DNA of 64,000 nt, from the NCBI GenBank assembly GCA_021234535.1, contig CM037840.1, forward strand, positions 18,555,415-18,619,414, read 5' to 3'. The notes beneath the pieces were generated by a model. That model ran no database searches and was not told the origin of the DNA. It was given only the letters and a program-made list of their open reading frames with translations. The DNA comes from Stichopus chloronotus. Taxonomy: Eukaryota > Echinodermata > Holothuroidea > Aspidochirotida > Stichopodidae. Numbering within the stretch: position 1 is the first letter of the stretch; each line of letters opens with the position of its first letter. Positions 37,632 through 49,777 of the stretch are shown here, in pieces. Both the position numbers and the translations under genes were made by a program.

Positions 37632-37684
37632 TTACCTGGTGTCGCTATGGTTACCGTTTTAATTTTCAGTCTGGTCTTTGGGAG
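37632..37684 (+). CDS. NLR-like exon 5b: LRR-like cassette module D
   Basis: The acceptor is GCCTCTTTGCAG at 37631 and the donor GTTAGT at 37685. Exon 4 leaves one base; phase-1 entry gives VTWCRYGYRFNFQSGLWE and exit in phase 0, ready for the exon at 40514. The paralogous exon at 51282 encodes VWNLFGSFQRLNVTTGLWQ. Both end in a hydrophobic-x-hydrophobic, S/T-G-L-W-E/Q pattern. Other frames of this stretch look like a membrane segment, but phase and paralogy favour the reading given here. Confidence 0.65.
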
Positions 37685-38557
37685 GTTAGTCAGATGTAAC
37701 TGTTTTACTATATGTTCCGTCCTAGGCAGATTGTCCCGAGTTAACACAATCGGCGTTTGTTTCGTTGCTCATGCCATATTGAGTAATTATTAAGCTAAAC
37801 ATTTTCGTGTGATTTTGAATGATCTAGCAATATTAAACATATTAGAGAATAGACGTAAAATGACATAATTTCAGAATTTAACCTCGCACTACGAAATGAG
37901 TTGCAGCTGTCTTAATTTTACACATTGTAAATTTGCTTGGTTCCGGAATGTTCCGCAATGAAAACATTACATGAATTGTCCTTCGGCAGTACGCTTGAAA
38001 GGTCATGACAAGCCAATACTTTGCCTCTGGCACATAAACTATAGCCATGTACAGGATTCAACATCTTTCTTACATGCAGTTATTTCTTCTAATGATGACC
38101 ATGATGGCTCTCAGTCATCGAATCATTTGATTTGAATATGTGAAGTAATGTGATGTAATGCATTGTGATACATGCCAGGACTTAATGGAAGCTAGAGGTA
38201 TGTCTATAACATTTAAACATAAGAGGATCAGATTCCTACAAACTTATAAAGCTATTGCCATTTAAAAAAAGTTTTTTTTTTTTTTCAGGTAACGTATCGT
38301 GCGGGATAATTGTTAACATGTTGCTATTTTTACATCACAACTTTGAACAGAGCCTCCGATCATTAGACCTGAAGAAATGAAAATATTTTAAGAATATGCT
38401 CTATATGGTGATTGCATTTGTCATGTCAAACCTCCCTTGCTTTGATATTCAATGTGAAGGAAATAATTTACGTAGCAAATCAGAAGCCTACGGTACAGTA
38501 AAATCACAATTCGTTACGATAGTATATCGTCGATCCCAGTGACTGCAAAATTGAAAC

Positions 38558-39727
38558 AAGAGGGAAATCCACGTAGTTGCGTTTCTCATCGCCAACATGC
38601 ATTGATTTCAACACAGGGCATGCACATAGGGATTTGTAATAGTTTACTGCAACCACATCTCACAGAGAACTATTTCCGGGCACTGACTGTAAATTAGAGT
38701 CAAGTATTCTTCAAGCATAAATGGTGGTAAGCAGAAAATCCGAACGCAATATCTCAATACTGATATCCACGGAAATCCATATTTTGGGGCAAAATTGGCT
38801 TTTTTCCTAAAAAATCAGCAAATTTCACTGGGTTTACCATTACAGTAATATTATGTTGAACAGTATGTGTTCTCAGCGAATCTCTTCAGAAAGCTTTAAA
38901 TTAATTGGGCTAATAGTTCTCAAGATATGCTGGAAATTCGAATTTTGGTGCAAAATTGGCCTTTTTTACTCAAAAATCAGCAAATTTCACTCTCTTTACT
39001 GTAAAGTGATATACCTTGAATAGTTCATTCTCAGGTAAGTTTTTGCAAAATTTTGCATTAAATGCTCAAATACTTCTCAAGATATGCTGAAAATACAAAT
39101 TTTGGGGCAAAATTGGCTTTTTTGTTTCTAGAAAATCAGCAAATTTGACTCGATTTACCATTCCACTAATACATCTCACACATATTGGCATCATGCACAA
39201 CCTTACCAAGTTTAAATTTAATAGCTCATGCACTTGTCAAGCTATTCTGGAGAACCACAATTTGGACAGGTCCGGACGGACACCCACATACACACACACA
39301 CACACAACTTTGTTTTCCATTCATTCCGAGGACCTCATTGTGCTTTCTTTTGTTTTTCTCTCCTCAACCCCAACCTTAGCAATAGACTGTCTATTGTGAA
39401 TCTTGAAAGAACCAGAGAAATCTATTGAATTTTCTACAGAGGACCAAAAATCTATTGTTTCGATCCTCGAACCCACCCGAAAACAAAGGCACATGCCACC
39501 CACACACGCACACACATTGGCACGGACACGTTTTCATTTATACAACCCAACAGGACCTAACTGTGCCCGTGGTCGCTCTACCATGGGGTACCCGTGGGGT
39601 GTCACTACTCATCCACTCCAAGCGTTTCCATGGCAACCGTTCTCCCATGGGTGCACAGTACAATATATAGCTCCACTAGCCAAATGACTGTACAATATCT
39701 CACCTTAGCCCCTGTAGGGCGATGAGA
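38558..39727 (+). repeat. Dispersed intronic repeat, uninterrupted copy
   Basis: It opens with AGAGGGAAATCCACGTAGTT and TCTCATCGCCAACATGCATT. Units starting at about 38916 and 39074 follow. Next come the TTTAATAGCTCATGCAC segment (the empty TTAA site), AATTTGGACAGGTCCGGACG, a CACA run (39280-39306), CATTGGCACGGACACG, CCATGG-rich sequence and GCGATGAGA at the end. It shows the family layout without the two nested elements of 30569-33311. Confidence 0.8.
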
Positions 39728-40513
39728 ATGCACACAATTCAAAATACGTCAATATATCATAGTGCAGTAAAAAATCATTGCCAGCGAACTAAATACAAAA
39801 TCAATCTATCGCCAATATCTTTGCGTTGTTTCTCCACGAGGAATGACCTTCCTAGGACGAGAGATGATCAACTTTGAAAATGATATCCGAGAAATGTGAA
39901 TTGAATGATACTGTAAGATCAGATTCCTCTTAGTTCCTGGAAAAGTGACCAGACTAATTACTACAAGCGTTCCAGACAATGAAAAATAAAATAATCAATG
40001 AAGCATTCTCTGTTAGGTATTAGAGTTCTGTCATCCTTTCTCTAAATAAAACATTTATAATTCTTTGGTCAATCAACATATATTAAAAAAAAGATTAGAC
40101 TCAAAATGATTCTACGTGTAAAGATATCAAGAAATGTTTCAGTGTGTTTCAGTGTACTAGTTGCGCTTTAAATTCCTTGCCTGTTCAACCGGTTTTGTAG
40201 GATTTGACTTTGAAAGGTATAATTATATGTAAAGTCCGGTCCAAAGTATCGCGATTCAACTTTCAACTAACATTGGACAACTTGAATTGCCGCTCACATG
40301 AATGACTGTAAAATGTTAACTATAAAATCGATTTACCGAATTCAGATATCCAAGATTGAAGAGAATCGTGATGCTATTCTGTTTCAAACGGCATTTAAGA
40401 TCAATTCAATGGGCACTTATTTAGTTGGAAGTTTAATATTGTGTGTTGCATGGCACTAGTGTGACCAAGGTTTAAGGTAACAATGATTTGTTCACTATTG
40501 TTTATCTGTTAAG

Positions 40514-40633
40514 GTCGATGACGTCAGTACTGTCAGGAGGCTGTGTGCAAGTCAGGTAGATATATGGATAAACGACAGTGAGTTACTGCAGAGATATACC
40601 ATTCTACTTCTGGAGAAGGCTTCTAACCATGAC
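40514..40633 (+). CDS. NLR-like exon 6: LRR-like cassette module A (second cassette)
   Basis: The acceptor is ATTGTTTATCTGTTAAG at 40513 and the donor GTAAGT at 40634. The exon is phase 0 to phase 0 and encodes exactly 40 residues, beginning VDDVSTVRRL and ending LLLEKASNHD. Against the last 40 residues of the NACHT exon (ending LLEVASRND) it is 18/40 identical without gaps, including TVR, DS-LLQR, LLE and AS. This shows that the C-terminal piece of the NACHT exon was duplicated as a free-standing exon and begins a second four-exon cassette. No lesion is seen. Confidence 0.75.
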
Positions 40634-42397
40634 GTAAGTCAAGATATCGTGTTATATTATTGTAATGTCGATGTAATATCAAAAGAAATTGATTAGATAT
40701 TTATAAAAAAAAAACAATACATACGAAATATGTAACATTTATCCATATCAAATTGGTAGAAGTGATTGATCTATTGATATTTTTCCAGGCTGTTATAACA
40801 ACTGTGAAATATTTATCCAGTTTTGGCCTGGGAGCGCAACTGAAGTTTTACATCAACCGTTAACTTCTAAAAATGTAACTAAAATTTACTCTACTTTCTA
40901 AAAGTTGCTCTACTGATCCATGCATGGACCGAAATTCGCCACAAGATAGCAGTATGGCTGTACATTTCAAACAGATAAATGTTGACATCATAAGTGTTGG
41001 AAAATACAAGCTGACATGTCACACTTACATCCCTCCCCAGGCCATCCTCGCCAGATAAACTACAGAGATCTACTCCATCTTTGTTATTCGTTTGGTCTTT
41101 TCGTGTCTTATTCTAGCATAGATTCACATCTCATTCCAGCAACTGAAAATTATTGAATGATACTACAAAAAATTAATGTTTTACTCTCTAGCAGACCTCA
41201 TCCTTAATCTATCCCATGGGATCAATCCGCCAATCCTGGGGGACACGGGGAAATACGTGCCCCCACATTTTGATGGGAGGGGGACGTAATATCAAATGTC
41301 CCCCTACATTTAATAAAGAGAAATGTTTGGCTTACTTTTTGAATGGTAGGGGCAATTGTAGCAAATAGAGTTTGGTGAGTGACTGATGTAATCGTTGGTT
41401 GCGTGACCATGCAGCATTATAGGTGTTCATGTACCAAGTTTAGACTCATCTACCATCCTAAGAGCCAGCGTCAGCGCGCTTCGTGCGCAGTTGCTTCTTT
41501 GCCGTGTTTTGTCATTGGACAAACGTAGGTAAGACACTGACGCACGTTCTCTCCCCATAAATACACCAACAAATTTTCAAATTACCCGAAAGAAAAAGAG
41601 AACCTAGGTAAAAATTCTGTTTGTGAACGTGTTTTTGAATGAACTATCGATACAAAGTCAGAGACGTCGCGACCGAGGAAGGTCCTCCATCAACAAAACA
41701 AAAGTCACGATAGCCGGAAAATCTAAAAAAGCCAGCTAGAATTTTTCATATTTCAGTCTAGCAAATTTTATAACGTAAAAAGATGCCAAATACTGTACCA
41801 AATTGTGAGGTGACCTGGCAATTGAAACAAATTTTAAGTAAATCTGAAATTCCAGATGAACCTCTCATATTCCAGTCTAGTAGTGAGGATAGTCAGAACG
41901 TCTGGCATACCAGTGGACACTTTTCATTTCTCAATCTAGCACGTTTTATACTTCTAAAAAGTCAAGTATTGCACTAGATTGCATGTAAGTTTGGGGGTGG
42001 GGACACTTCTTCCCTTACAACCCTCTCACAGATCTAGACCAACCATCACTGTTCTCATTCTTCTCCACCTATCAAAATACTATTATATGGCATCTTTTTC
42101 AATGTGACTTTCATTTTCAAAAGTTATCCGTACATGAACGAGTTCTACTTTGTCATGCAATCTTTGACGGTTGTAGCAAACTAATAAACACCATGTAATG
42201 GGAGGAAAAATATTGAAATAATTTTTCTGAAACCATAATTTCTCAGGGAAAAGAAAAACAAAACTGTCATCGTTTGAAAGTAAAAACTGTGGAATGAAGT
42301 TTTCACAAAATTACGATAGCATAAAATGTTCTAGATAAGAACAATCCCATTTAGTACTAGTTTCAAATAAAATGATGCTTTACTTATTAATTGAGAA
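40634..42397. other. Intron 6, first part: no gene
   Basis: The region contains what looks like a dispersed repeat near 41215-41300 (alternating CCCC and GGGG words, such as GGGGGACACGGGG and GTCCCCCT) and CG-rich CAGCGCGCTTCGTGCGCAG near 41467. Frames are short and unremarkable. Confidence 0.4.
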
Positions 42398-43680
42398 ATT
42401 GCAGACATGAGAGCCCTATTTCAAGGCTGGGTACATGAAGGACAGATGACCCAGGAAATGTCGTTTCCGATCATCTCACGGGTTTTTGAAGCCCGAATTT
42501 TTCAGGTACGCCAAGCGATGGTGGCACTCCGCTTAGATAGTTCTGCCCAAGGTGCGCGCAAAAGGCGTTTGCCCTCAGGCCAGATCCCCCACCCCTCCTG
42601 AAAACCCCTGGATAGACGCTTCATATGTGATATCGATGACGTATAAGCAAAATATGCCCACAATAATTAGACCCAGTGGTGCTATGGTAATTTCTGTTTA
42701 CATTCTATTTACAGTCATCTTCTGCCTAACCTACGATTTTTTTTCGAAATTTCGCTGAGGTTTTTATCCACTCTCCATTAGGTGTTTTCTGGAAATTCTC
42801 CATATGTATTCGTCATAGATGCGTTAACAAATTGTAGCCCTCCGCTTACATAGTAATAAGTAAAAAACACTTTCGGGCAAAAGTCTTCTCCCCATCCCCC
42901 TACAAAAAAGAAAAAAAAGGCCAGTGGTGTCTACGCCATGCGCTTAGCCCCAAATATTTGCAAAGTACTCAAAGAAAATTGAAAAGATGCGTTATTGATT
43001 ATGATTCTTGTATTCCCTTAACCCTCATCTGATATATATTTGCTAAATCATTTTCATATATTGATTCCTTTTACATGAATTGAGGAATTGCAGACATGAT
43101 ATCCCTATTTCAGGGCTTGGTGTATTCAGCATAGGAGGGTCGGGAAATGGCATTTCCGGCCATCTGGGAGGTTTGAAAAGCCCCAAAATTTCTTGTCGTC
43201 TCAGCGCCAACTGATGGTGGCGCTCCGCCCTGATAGTCCTGTCACACATCAGGCCAAGTCCCCATCCGTATAAACAAAGAAAACAAAATAAAATAAAAAA
43301 ATGCTATGCCTCCAGTCATTAGACCCTCGTGGTGCTATGGTAATTTATGTTTATATTCTAGTCACATTCATCTTCTGCCTAAATAATTTTTTTTTTCAAA
43401 ATTTCGCTGAGGGTTTTCAGCCACTCTCCTTAAGACGTTTTCTGGAAATTATATAATCATATATATATTTATTATATATAATCATATATATGTATTTTTC
43501 ACAGACGAGCTAACTAATTGCAGCCCTCCGTTTACACAGTTATCCCGCTCATTAATTAGTAACTTACACATTCGGGAAAAAAATCTCCCCCAACACACAC
43601 ACACACACCCTCACCCAATCCAGGAGTCCCTACGCCCATGTGCTCAGCCCCAAATATTTGCAAAGTACTCAAAGAAAACA
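42398..43680. repeat. Tandem duplication, unit ~685 bp
   Basis: Copy 1 (42398-42979) and copy 2 (43083-43680) share ordered blocks: AATTGCAGACATGA, CCCTATTTCA, GATGGTGGC.CTCCGC, GTGGTGCTATGGTAATTT, ATCTTCTGCCTAA and AGCCCCAAATATTTGCAAAG. They have diverged by many substitutions and by indels, including an ATATAT-rich insertion near 43450 in copy 2. The unit is non-coding. Confidence 0.75.
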
Positions 43681-46600
43681 AAAGAGGATGGTTTTTTCCC
43701 ATTTAAAATTCTAGTCTCTTCAACCCGTTTTGAAAATATGGCTATCGTCCGTTACTTTATTGCATCAAAGATCTCAGGAGTTAAAAAATTGATCAAATTA
43801 AGTACTGAATTCAGCTGAATGCGGAATTCTATCAACAGAATCCTAGTCTGCGCAAATCACAGCATGCATTACATTACAATGAGGAACATTTTATGTTGAA
43901 GCTCCGGATAACTTTAGGTATTTTAATTATGCACGATAATTTGGAAAGAGTTGAAACATTTTCCTCCATATTTTCATTGTTACAGTTTTGAGTCCATACT
44001 TTAATGGTAATGGGCGACTCCCCCACTGTTTAACAACATTATGTGCAAAGCTCCAAAGTTTTTACTCCATATTTTCATTCTTACATACTGCCCTCGGTTT
44101 CTGATTCCCATATTCTAATGATTACATACTGCTCCTACTTTTTTGTACAGAATCCTCGCTATTGACAGATCCATCTTTCTCGCCGACGTTAAATCACATT
44201 AATCTCAAATTAAATAAACATGTCTATGAATTGTAAAACGAAACAACAAAGAATTCTACTACATTTACTGAAAACAATGTACACTTTTCTCTGCAGTTGC
44301 TTCTTGTGGTAGTTTAGATGTACTTTCATCACTGTAATGTACACATCAAAAATAAATACAAACAACGGTTTGGATAGTTGGTAGCAGCAGTGAAAAAAAA
44401 AAAGCACCATGGACAACACTCAGTGGGATAGTAATAAGGCCTTTATATTTATATTTATATAAGAACTGACTTTTGTTGGGATTAGGCCTTCCTTCCATGG
44501 TCTGCTTGTAGGATTACATAACTATAAAATTAACAATGAATGTAGGCCTATTTGTTGTAGTATCATCCTGCTTTTTGAACTAAACATTAGAGCACTTTAT
44601 CTCTCCCTTTATTTTTAATCCTTTTTGTATTACCGCAACTTAATTTAAACACCTGTACAATGGATATCAGTAATAACAATAGAAACACATGTAAACAGAT
44701 GGAATTCGTGAATACCGTCTGCGTACATTGAATGTAGCAGAGATAGTACTCGTAATATTCAATACAGTGTGTACTTGAGTTATTGCTGTAAGATTGTTAA
44801 CACAGCTAACAACTCATTTCCCTCGCAGGGGGATTAATATGCAGCCGTCTGGTTAATGTTGTGTTTCGTGTATTGAATTTGAAGGTAAGGTGTAAAGCAC
44901 AGGCGTAGATTATAAACTTTCAAGCCCTAGTCGTTAGGTTAGTATACAATGGATGAATTAAGAACTAAAAAAGTAAATTGAGAAAAGTACGTTACACAGA
45001 CAAATTGATAAGATCGAAGTTAAGTCTTGTTATTTTAAGATGGCACCTCAATCCAGGAAGATAATCACTTTCAGTCTCCATATGAATAGTTATTATTCGT
45101 TGGTCTGAGGACCAGGTTGTTTTCGTTAAAAAAAAAAAGTTTCTGCAAGTCCTAAATATTACAACAAATACATTAATAAAATCGTTAGGAGAGGCTTATC
45201 ATGACAAATGAAATGGCGCATGACAATATTATCATAACGTTGAATGGTCATTGTCATAACTGATGTGCGTTTGTACATGAATTTGATGTTTACATGAATT
45301 TGAAAGCTGCAGTCAAACCCTTTAAGCCTAGTTTCAACAATTATCGTGTAAACTTTTATCAACACCTGACGTAATGGTTAAGGGACACGTCTCAGACTTA
45401 ACGGATGAATTAAACATGAAAATCCATAATTACTAATAAAAGCAGAGGACTTAACTTGTTTGTTTTTATTATCGATAACCCGCCGAAATATCCGTTCCTT
45501 ATTTAATGCTTTAATGCATTTTAACCGCAAGATAAAAAAAATATATATAACTACAACAAATAATTTATTTGAAAAGAAATGCTTGATTATAAGGTATGCA
45601 TCGTTACTGTTGCGTAAAACGCACCGCCGTTATTCAGAGATTACCCTTCTTTACTTGAATGTTAGGCCTACCAACAATGGGTACCTTTTTTTCAATTTGG
45701 TTCTCTTTCACCCAACAGTTTGTAGCGAGGCAAACGTAACCAAACTGTTTAGAGGGTAGGTTTAAATGTTTAAATATTTGAACTGCTTTCTAGAGAACAT
45801 ATGAGACATTGAAATTTAAAGCAAACATGGAACTTCAATGAGAATGTATGGATTGCCTAAACGAATCAACAAACTGTTTTTTACGTTCAATAAAAATATT
45901 AATATGAATGTGTAAGTTCTAGTACAAGACAGACCCGGAATTGTTAAGTGTACTTAGTGTATAAACAGATACACTACTTTCTCAGCTAGATCTATTTCAT
46001 TTCACTTTACAAGCTAACTAATCATTTCTGTCAGAATATTTTACGCAGAACAATATTTCAAAACAAGGATAACGTTAGCCTTGACATTCAATTCTTATAG
46101 TCGTCAGGAAGTAACCGAAATAATATTGAAATAATATTCTATATCTTCATACACCTGGTTGTTTAATAAGCTGGTGAAGTGAGGTTGAATATTTTTGAAA
46201 AGGTTTTGTAAACAAGGATAAACTAACTCTTACAATTCTTAAACATCACTGCAAATTTTTTCATGCGTAAACCAAACATGGAGATATTAATATAATTTTA
46301 TCTTAAGCCATAAATATCTTTGTGCAATTCTCTATGAACAAAAAAAATTAAGTTTGCGTCACATCCATTACATTGTCACAAAACATTCCATCTTTTAAAA
46401 TGGTACATAACAGAAACCTAACAGATACATTTGGAAAAATAAACTGAACTAGTTAGAAGAATAACTAATATATATGCCGTAATCTATTACAATTGTAACC
46501 GCAATAATTCAGTTCTAGTTATCCTCACTGGAATAAACTTTTACACCTTTGGATTGAAGCTTTCCACATACGTTACCTGATTTCAAGCCTTAATAACATA

Positions 46601-46970
46601 AGAAAAATTATTTGTTATTTTTCTTGTCATTTTATGAAACCTATTTTCAAATTACTTCATTTCCTCTTTCAGAACATATCGTTTCGTTTTCTCTTTTGAT
46701 ATTGGTTCTCAGCAACACTTCTTACACGGACACTAATCGTGTCTTCTTCATTTTATTACTTCATATATTTTGTCGTTTGTTTTTTATGCGCTTGGCAACA
46801 AAAATATATACAGTGAGATATAATACAATTACTGAACAAATTACCTTCAATAAATAAGAAACAGACATCATCAACTAACAACGAAATAAATTAAGTACAT
46901 TAAACCAGAGAAGCCAATACATTTCCCAGATACCTTCTTTTAAATTCTTTGGGCTACATACTCTGCAAAA
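43681..46970. other. Intron 6, middle part: no gene recognised
   Basis: Only AT-rich sequence with short frames. The frame 45460-45759 (99 codons) has no domain or splice support. Confidence 0.4.
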
Positions 46971-47294
46971 TTATCGACTCTTTAAAACGTATTTGGGAAC
47001 CGGTAACCATGGGAAGAGTCTTCGTTTTCTTACAATTAAAAGTATACTTCTTAAGCATAATCGTTCCCAAACAAAACAACTAAAATGTTTTACATTTATG
47101 TAAATATCTGCTCCTTTGAAAAATATTCTGAAAAATGAAAAAAAGTTCCAATTTCTTTGTGCGAAAGTACAATGAAAGAAGAAATGCTGAATTGTTTCGG
47201 TAAAAATGAAACAAAAAGTGCACAAAGTAGAGGAGGCTAGTTTAATATTATATAAATATTTATTTGTCGAAATAATTCTGTGCAGCACTCGATA
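46971..47294 (-). pseudogene. LINE (non-LTR retrotransposon) reverse-transcriptase C-terminal fragment
   Basis: On the minus strand the reading goes YRVLHRIISTNKYLYNIKLA, then a cysteine/histidine cluster: LCTFCFIFTETIQHFFFHC and FAQRNWN. This C-x2-C-(x)n-E..QH.F..C pattern with a following aromatic W is the usual zinc-binding tail found just after the reverse transcriptase in many LINE ORF2 proteins. A TAG at 47295-47297 interrupts the upstream frame, where CAG (Q) would be expected. No RT motifs are seen further upstream, so the copy is a dead fragment lying in intron 6 of the NLR-like locus in the opposite orientation. Confidence 0.65.
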
Positions 47295-47744
47295 CTAAAA
47301 CCATCGAACAGACGTATCATTAAAACAAAGAAACGGAGTGGAACATACGTCCACGGATCCCTTGTTAAATGTAAAGTCTGTTCCCATTTTGTAAAAGTTC
47401 TACTCGGTTAAAGAGAATGTTTGGCCATGTTTATACGAAGTAATTTGCATGTAAAATAATCATCAGCCAATAAAATTTACCAACTGTCAATTGGATTACA
47501 CATGCACTGATCACTATTTGCAATGATCTCATTCCAACTAGCTTTGATTGCATTTATTACACAGTGGTACTCCGAACAATGAGTAACTAGCGAAAACTTT
47601 ATTTGACAAAGGATCCAGCTGGAAAGATATAAATTTCTTTATATTAGTAACATGATTATAATAATAGTCATTTTATTTCTAACTCACCCAAATCTATTTA
47701 TTTATATCTATTATGTAATCATTAAGTCTATTCTTTCATTCTAG

Positions 47745-47891
47745 ATTCCTATCTTCTGTGTGTATCTAGGAGGCTGTTCCCCTAGAGTATCTGAGTCTGG
47801 TCTTATCCTTCAGTTTGGTCTCTCTTTCTCTATCCTGAGTTCCCTGCAGCGGCTAGTGATCTATGACTACGACAGAAATCGGATAAATTGA
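47745..47891 (+). pseudogene. NLR-like exon 7: truncated LRR-like module B (second cassette)
   Basis: The acceptor is TTCTTTCATTCTAG at 47744. Phase-0 entry gives IPIFCVYLGGCSPRV and then LQFGLSFSIL and LQRLVIYDYDRN, which parallels exon 3 residue by residue (IPI-C, L, V, LQ-G, L..L, I). The frame then stops at TGA 47889-47891. Exon 3 continues for about 20 more codons to its donor; no equivalent and no GT donor in a suitable place is seen here. It is either a decayed copy or was co-opted as a terminal exon. Homology to exon 3 is the main support. Confidence 0.6.
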
Positions 47892-49700
47892 CCGGGCGTG
47901 GGATGTAATTTGACTTTGGCATAATGCACATTGCACATAAGTCGTTGGGTACGGACTGTGGGCGTAGCTAGACTTTTGGTTTTTTGTCGAGGTTTTGGAC
48001 GGGAACTGGTACATGAATAACGGGGTTAACGAAGTGTTACGGGTGGTGGTGGTATCAATTAAAACAGTTACATTGTGATATGGAAATACATTATGTCTCT
48101 ACTATAATGGAGCTAACTGGACTTTGTAATGGCGAATAGAGCTGAGATTTGTGGTTAGGTCAATCACAGCAGAGTTTCATCACAACAAGTTGGCGCAGAG
48201 TTAAAATATGTTGGTGAAAAAAAACTACCAACAAGATTGTTGGAAATCACTCTTCTCTGTCTCGGCAATAAGCTCTTGAAATGGCACTCTCGACACTTTC
48301 TTACATGGAACATCCTCCTCCTTGGCATCAGTTTACTTGTACTATATAAAACTCGGTGCAGAAGTTTCACTCAAGTTAGTTTATAAAAATCAGTTAAAAG
48401 AGAAATCTACCGGAATAACTGGTTAATTTTGGTTTAGGTGTCTCTCGTTTTTTTACTTGCAATATCCGATTTGCTACTTTATTCATATTCATGTTTCCCG
48501 AATAGATAGTTCACCCACGATAACACAAATTTACCCGACTGACCATTTTTGCCGACAAGTCGCAAAAATCCCTGAATGGCTGTTTAGAACATGCTAATAC
48601 TTTTTACTTTTATTACTATAATCATTACTATAATAATAACACCAAATGTCTAAGAGGTCAGTATGGAATGCATGGAGAATAACCTATAGGTCGATGTCTA
48701 AAACAGCGACAAAAATAGAATAAAAAACTCTTGGTGGTGGCGGTATAGTTCAAGTTTTCAGGTAGATGAAAAACAGTATTCTTAACTATGAAATATGCTT
48801 ATTGAGCAATTTTCTGCATTTTACAAAGGGAGGATACAATCACATGACTAGCAAATGCACCGACAAACCGTCCCTTAGGAAAAAGAAAACCTACCGACAC
48901 AGAGCCCTTACCTGTCCCCTCCCTCATGTAAGGTTGAAAAGTAACATGGTTTCAATATATTCGGTTTTTTTTTCTCCCAGTGGGATTAACGTGACATACA
49001 TAGTAGTCTCTTAAAATCTCAAAACAAGTCATCTACATTCAACTGGGTAATGTGAACAACATCATCGTTGACTTGATGTTAATATCAGATTAAAGTAAAT
49101 CAAGGAGCCGCTATACGAATAATTGTATTCATTAACAAATATGTATAATTACATAAATGTGATTCAATAAAAAAGGCAATGACGCAAGCAAAAGGCTGTT
49201 TCAGCCCATGGAAATTTGAAAAAAAAAATTAAAAAAAAAATCAGTGAACAAAAGTAGAATAGAAAACAAAAACAGGCAAAACAGGCAAAATGAGGTGAAG
49301 AATGAGACGTTTTGTTGTCTATGTACAGTATTACTATTACTGTTAAAACTCAAGTCTTGCAAGCCTTGCCAACTCTATTGTTTTACCTCAAAATATTAAA
49401 TATAGTCAGAGTACATATTGTCATATTATCAATTTTGTGTCCTCGTTGAGTAAATTCCTGCAAATTATTCTCTCTAATTGGCTGTCGGGAGTTGTGGACT
49501 TCTTGGTCAGATAATCATTAACGTTAATCAAAATGTTAATGAACACGAATCACGTCGATTGTTTAATTTGATTCTTAAACACCATACTTCTTCATTAGGC
49601 CTACTTTTAAATATTTATTGCATAATGAATCAGGCTTCAGAGGAGATTCACTAACATCTATCCCTTTATACAATGATGATGGCTCTGCTTCTCTCAATAG
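47892..49700. other. Intron-like sequence, no gene recognised
   Basis: AT-rich, with short frames only and poly-A or poly-T tracts near 48966 and 49221. Confidence 0.4.
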
Positions 49701-49777
49701 GTTTTTTCGTTATCAGCTGCCAGAAACTATTCCAGTTGGATTGATTCCACCTTTACTGAAATCAAGAAAAGTTAAAG
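49701..49777 (+). CDS. NLR-like exon 8: LRR-like module C (second cassette)
   Basis: The acceptor is GCTTCTCTCAATAG at 49700 and the donor GTATTT at 49778. Entered in phase 2 and left in phase 1, it reads FFRYQLPETIPVGL and ends LLKSRKVK. The phases equal those of exon 4, and the landmarks F..Y.LP at the start and R..K at the end match. The exon is 77 nt against 83 nt in exon 4, so two codons are missing. The frame is intact. Confidence 0.65.

Noticed and set aside
37575..37793. Hydrophobic frame around exon 5b suggesting a transmembrane exon
   Set aside because: The phase dictated by exon 4 and the paralogy with exon 9 select the other frame (ending SGLWE). The membrane-like reading is a shadow.
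45460..45759. 99-codon open frame
   Set aside because: Low-complexity composition, no domain and no splice sites in phase with the locus.
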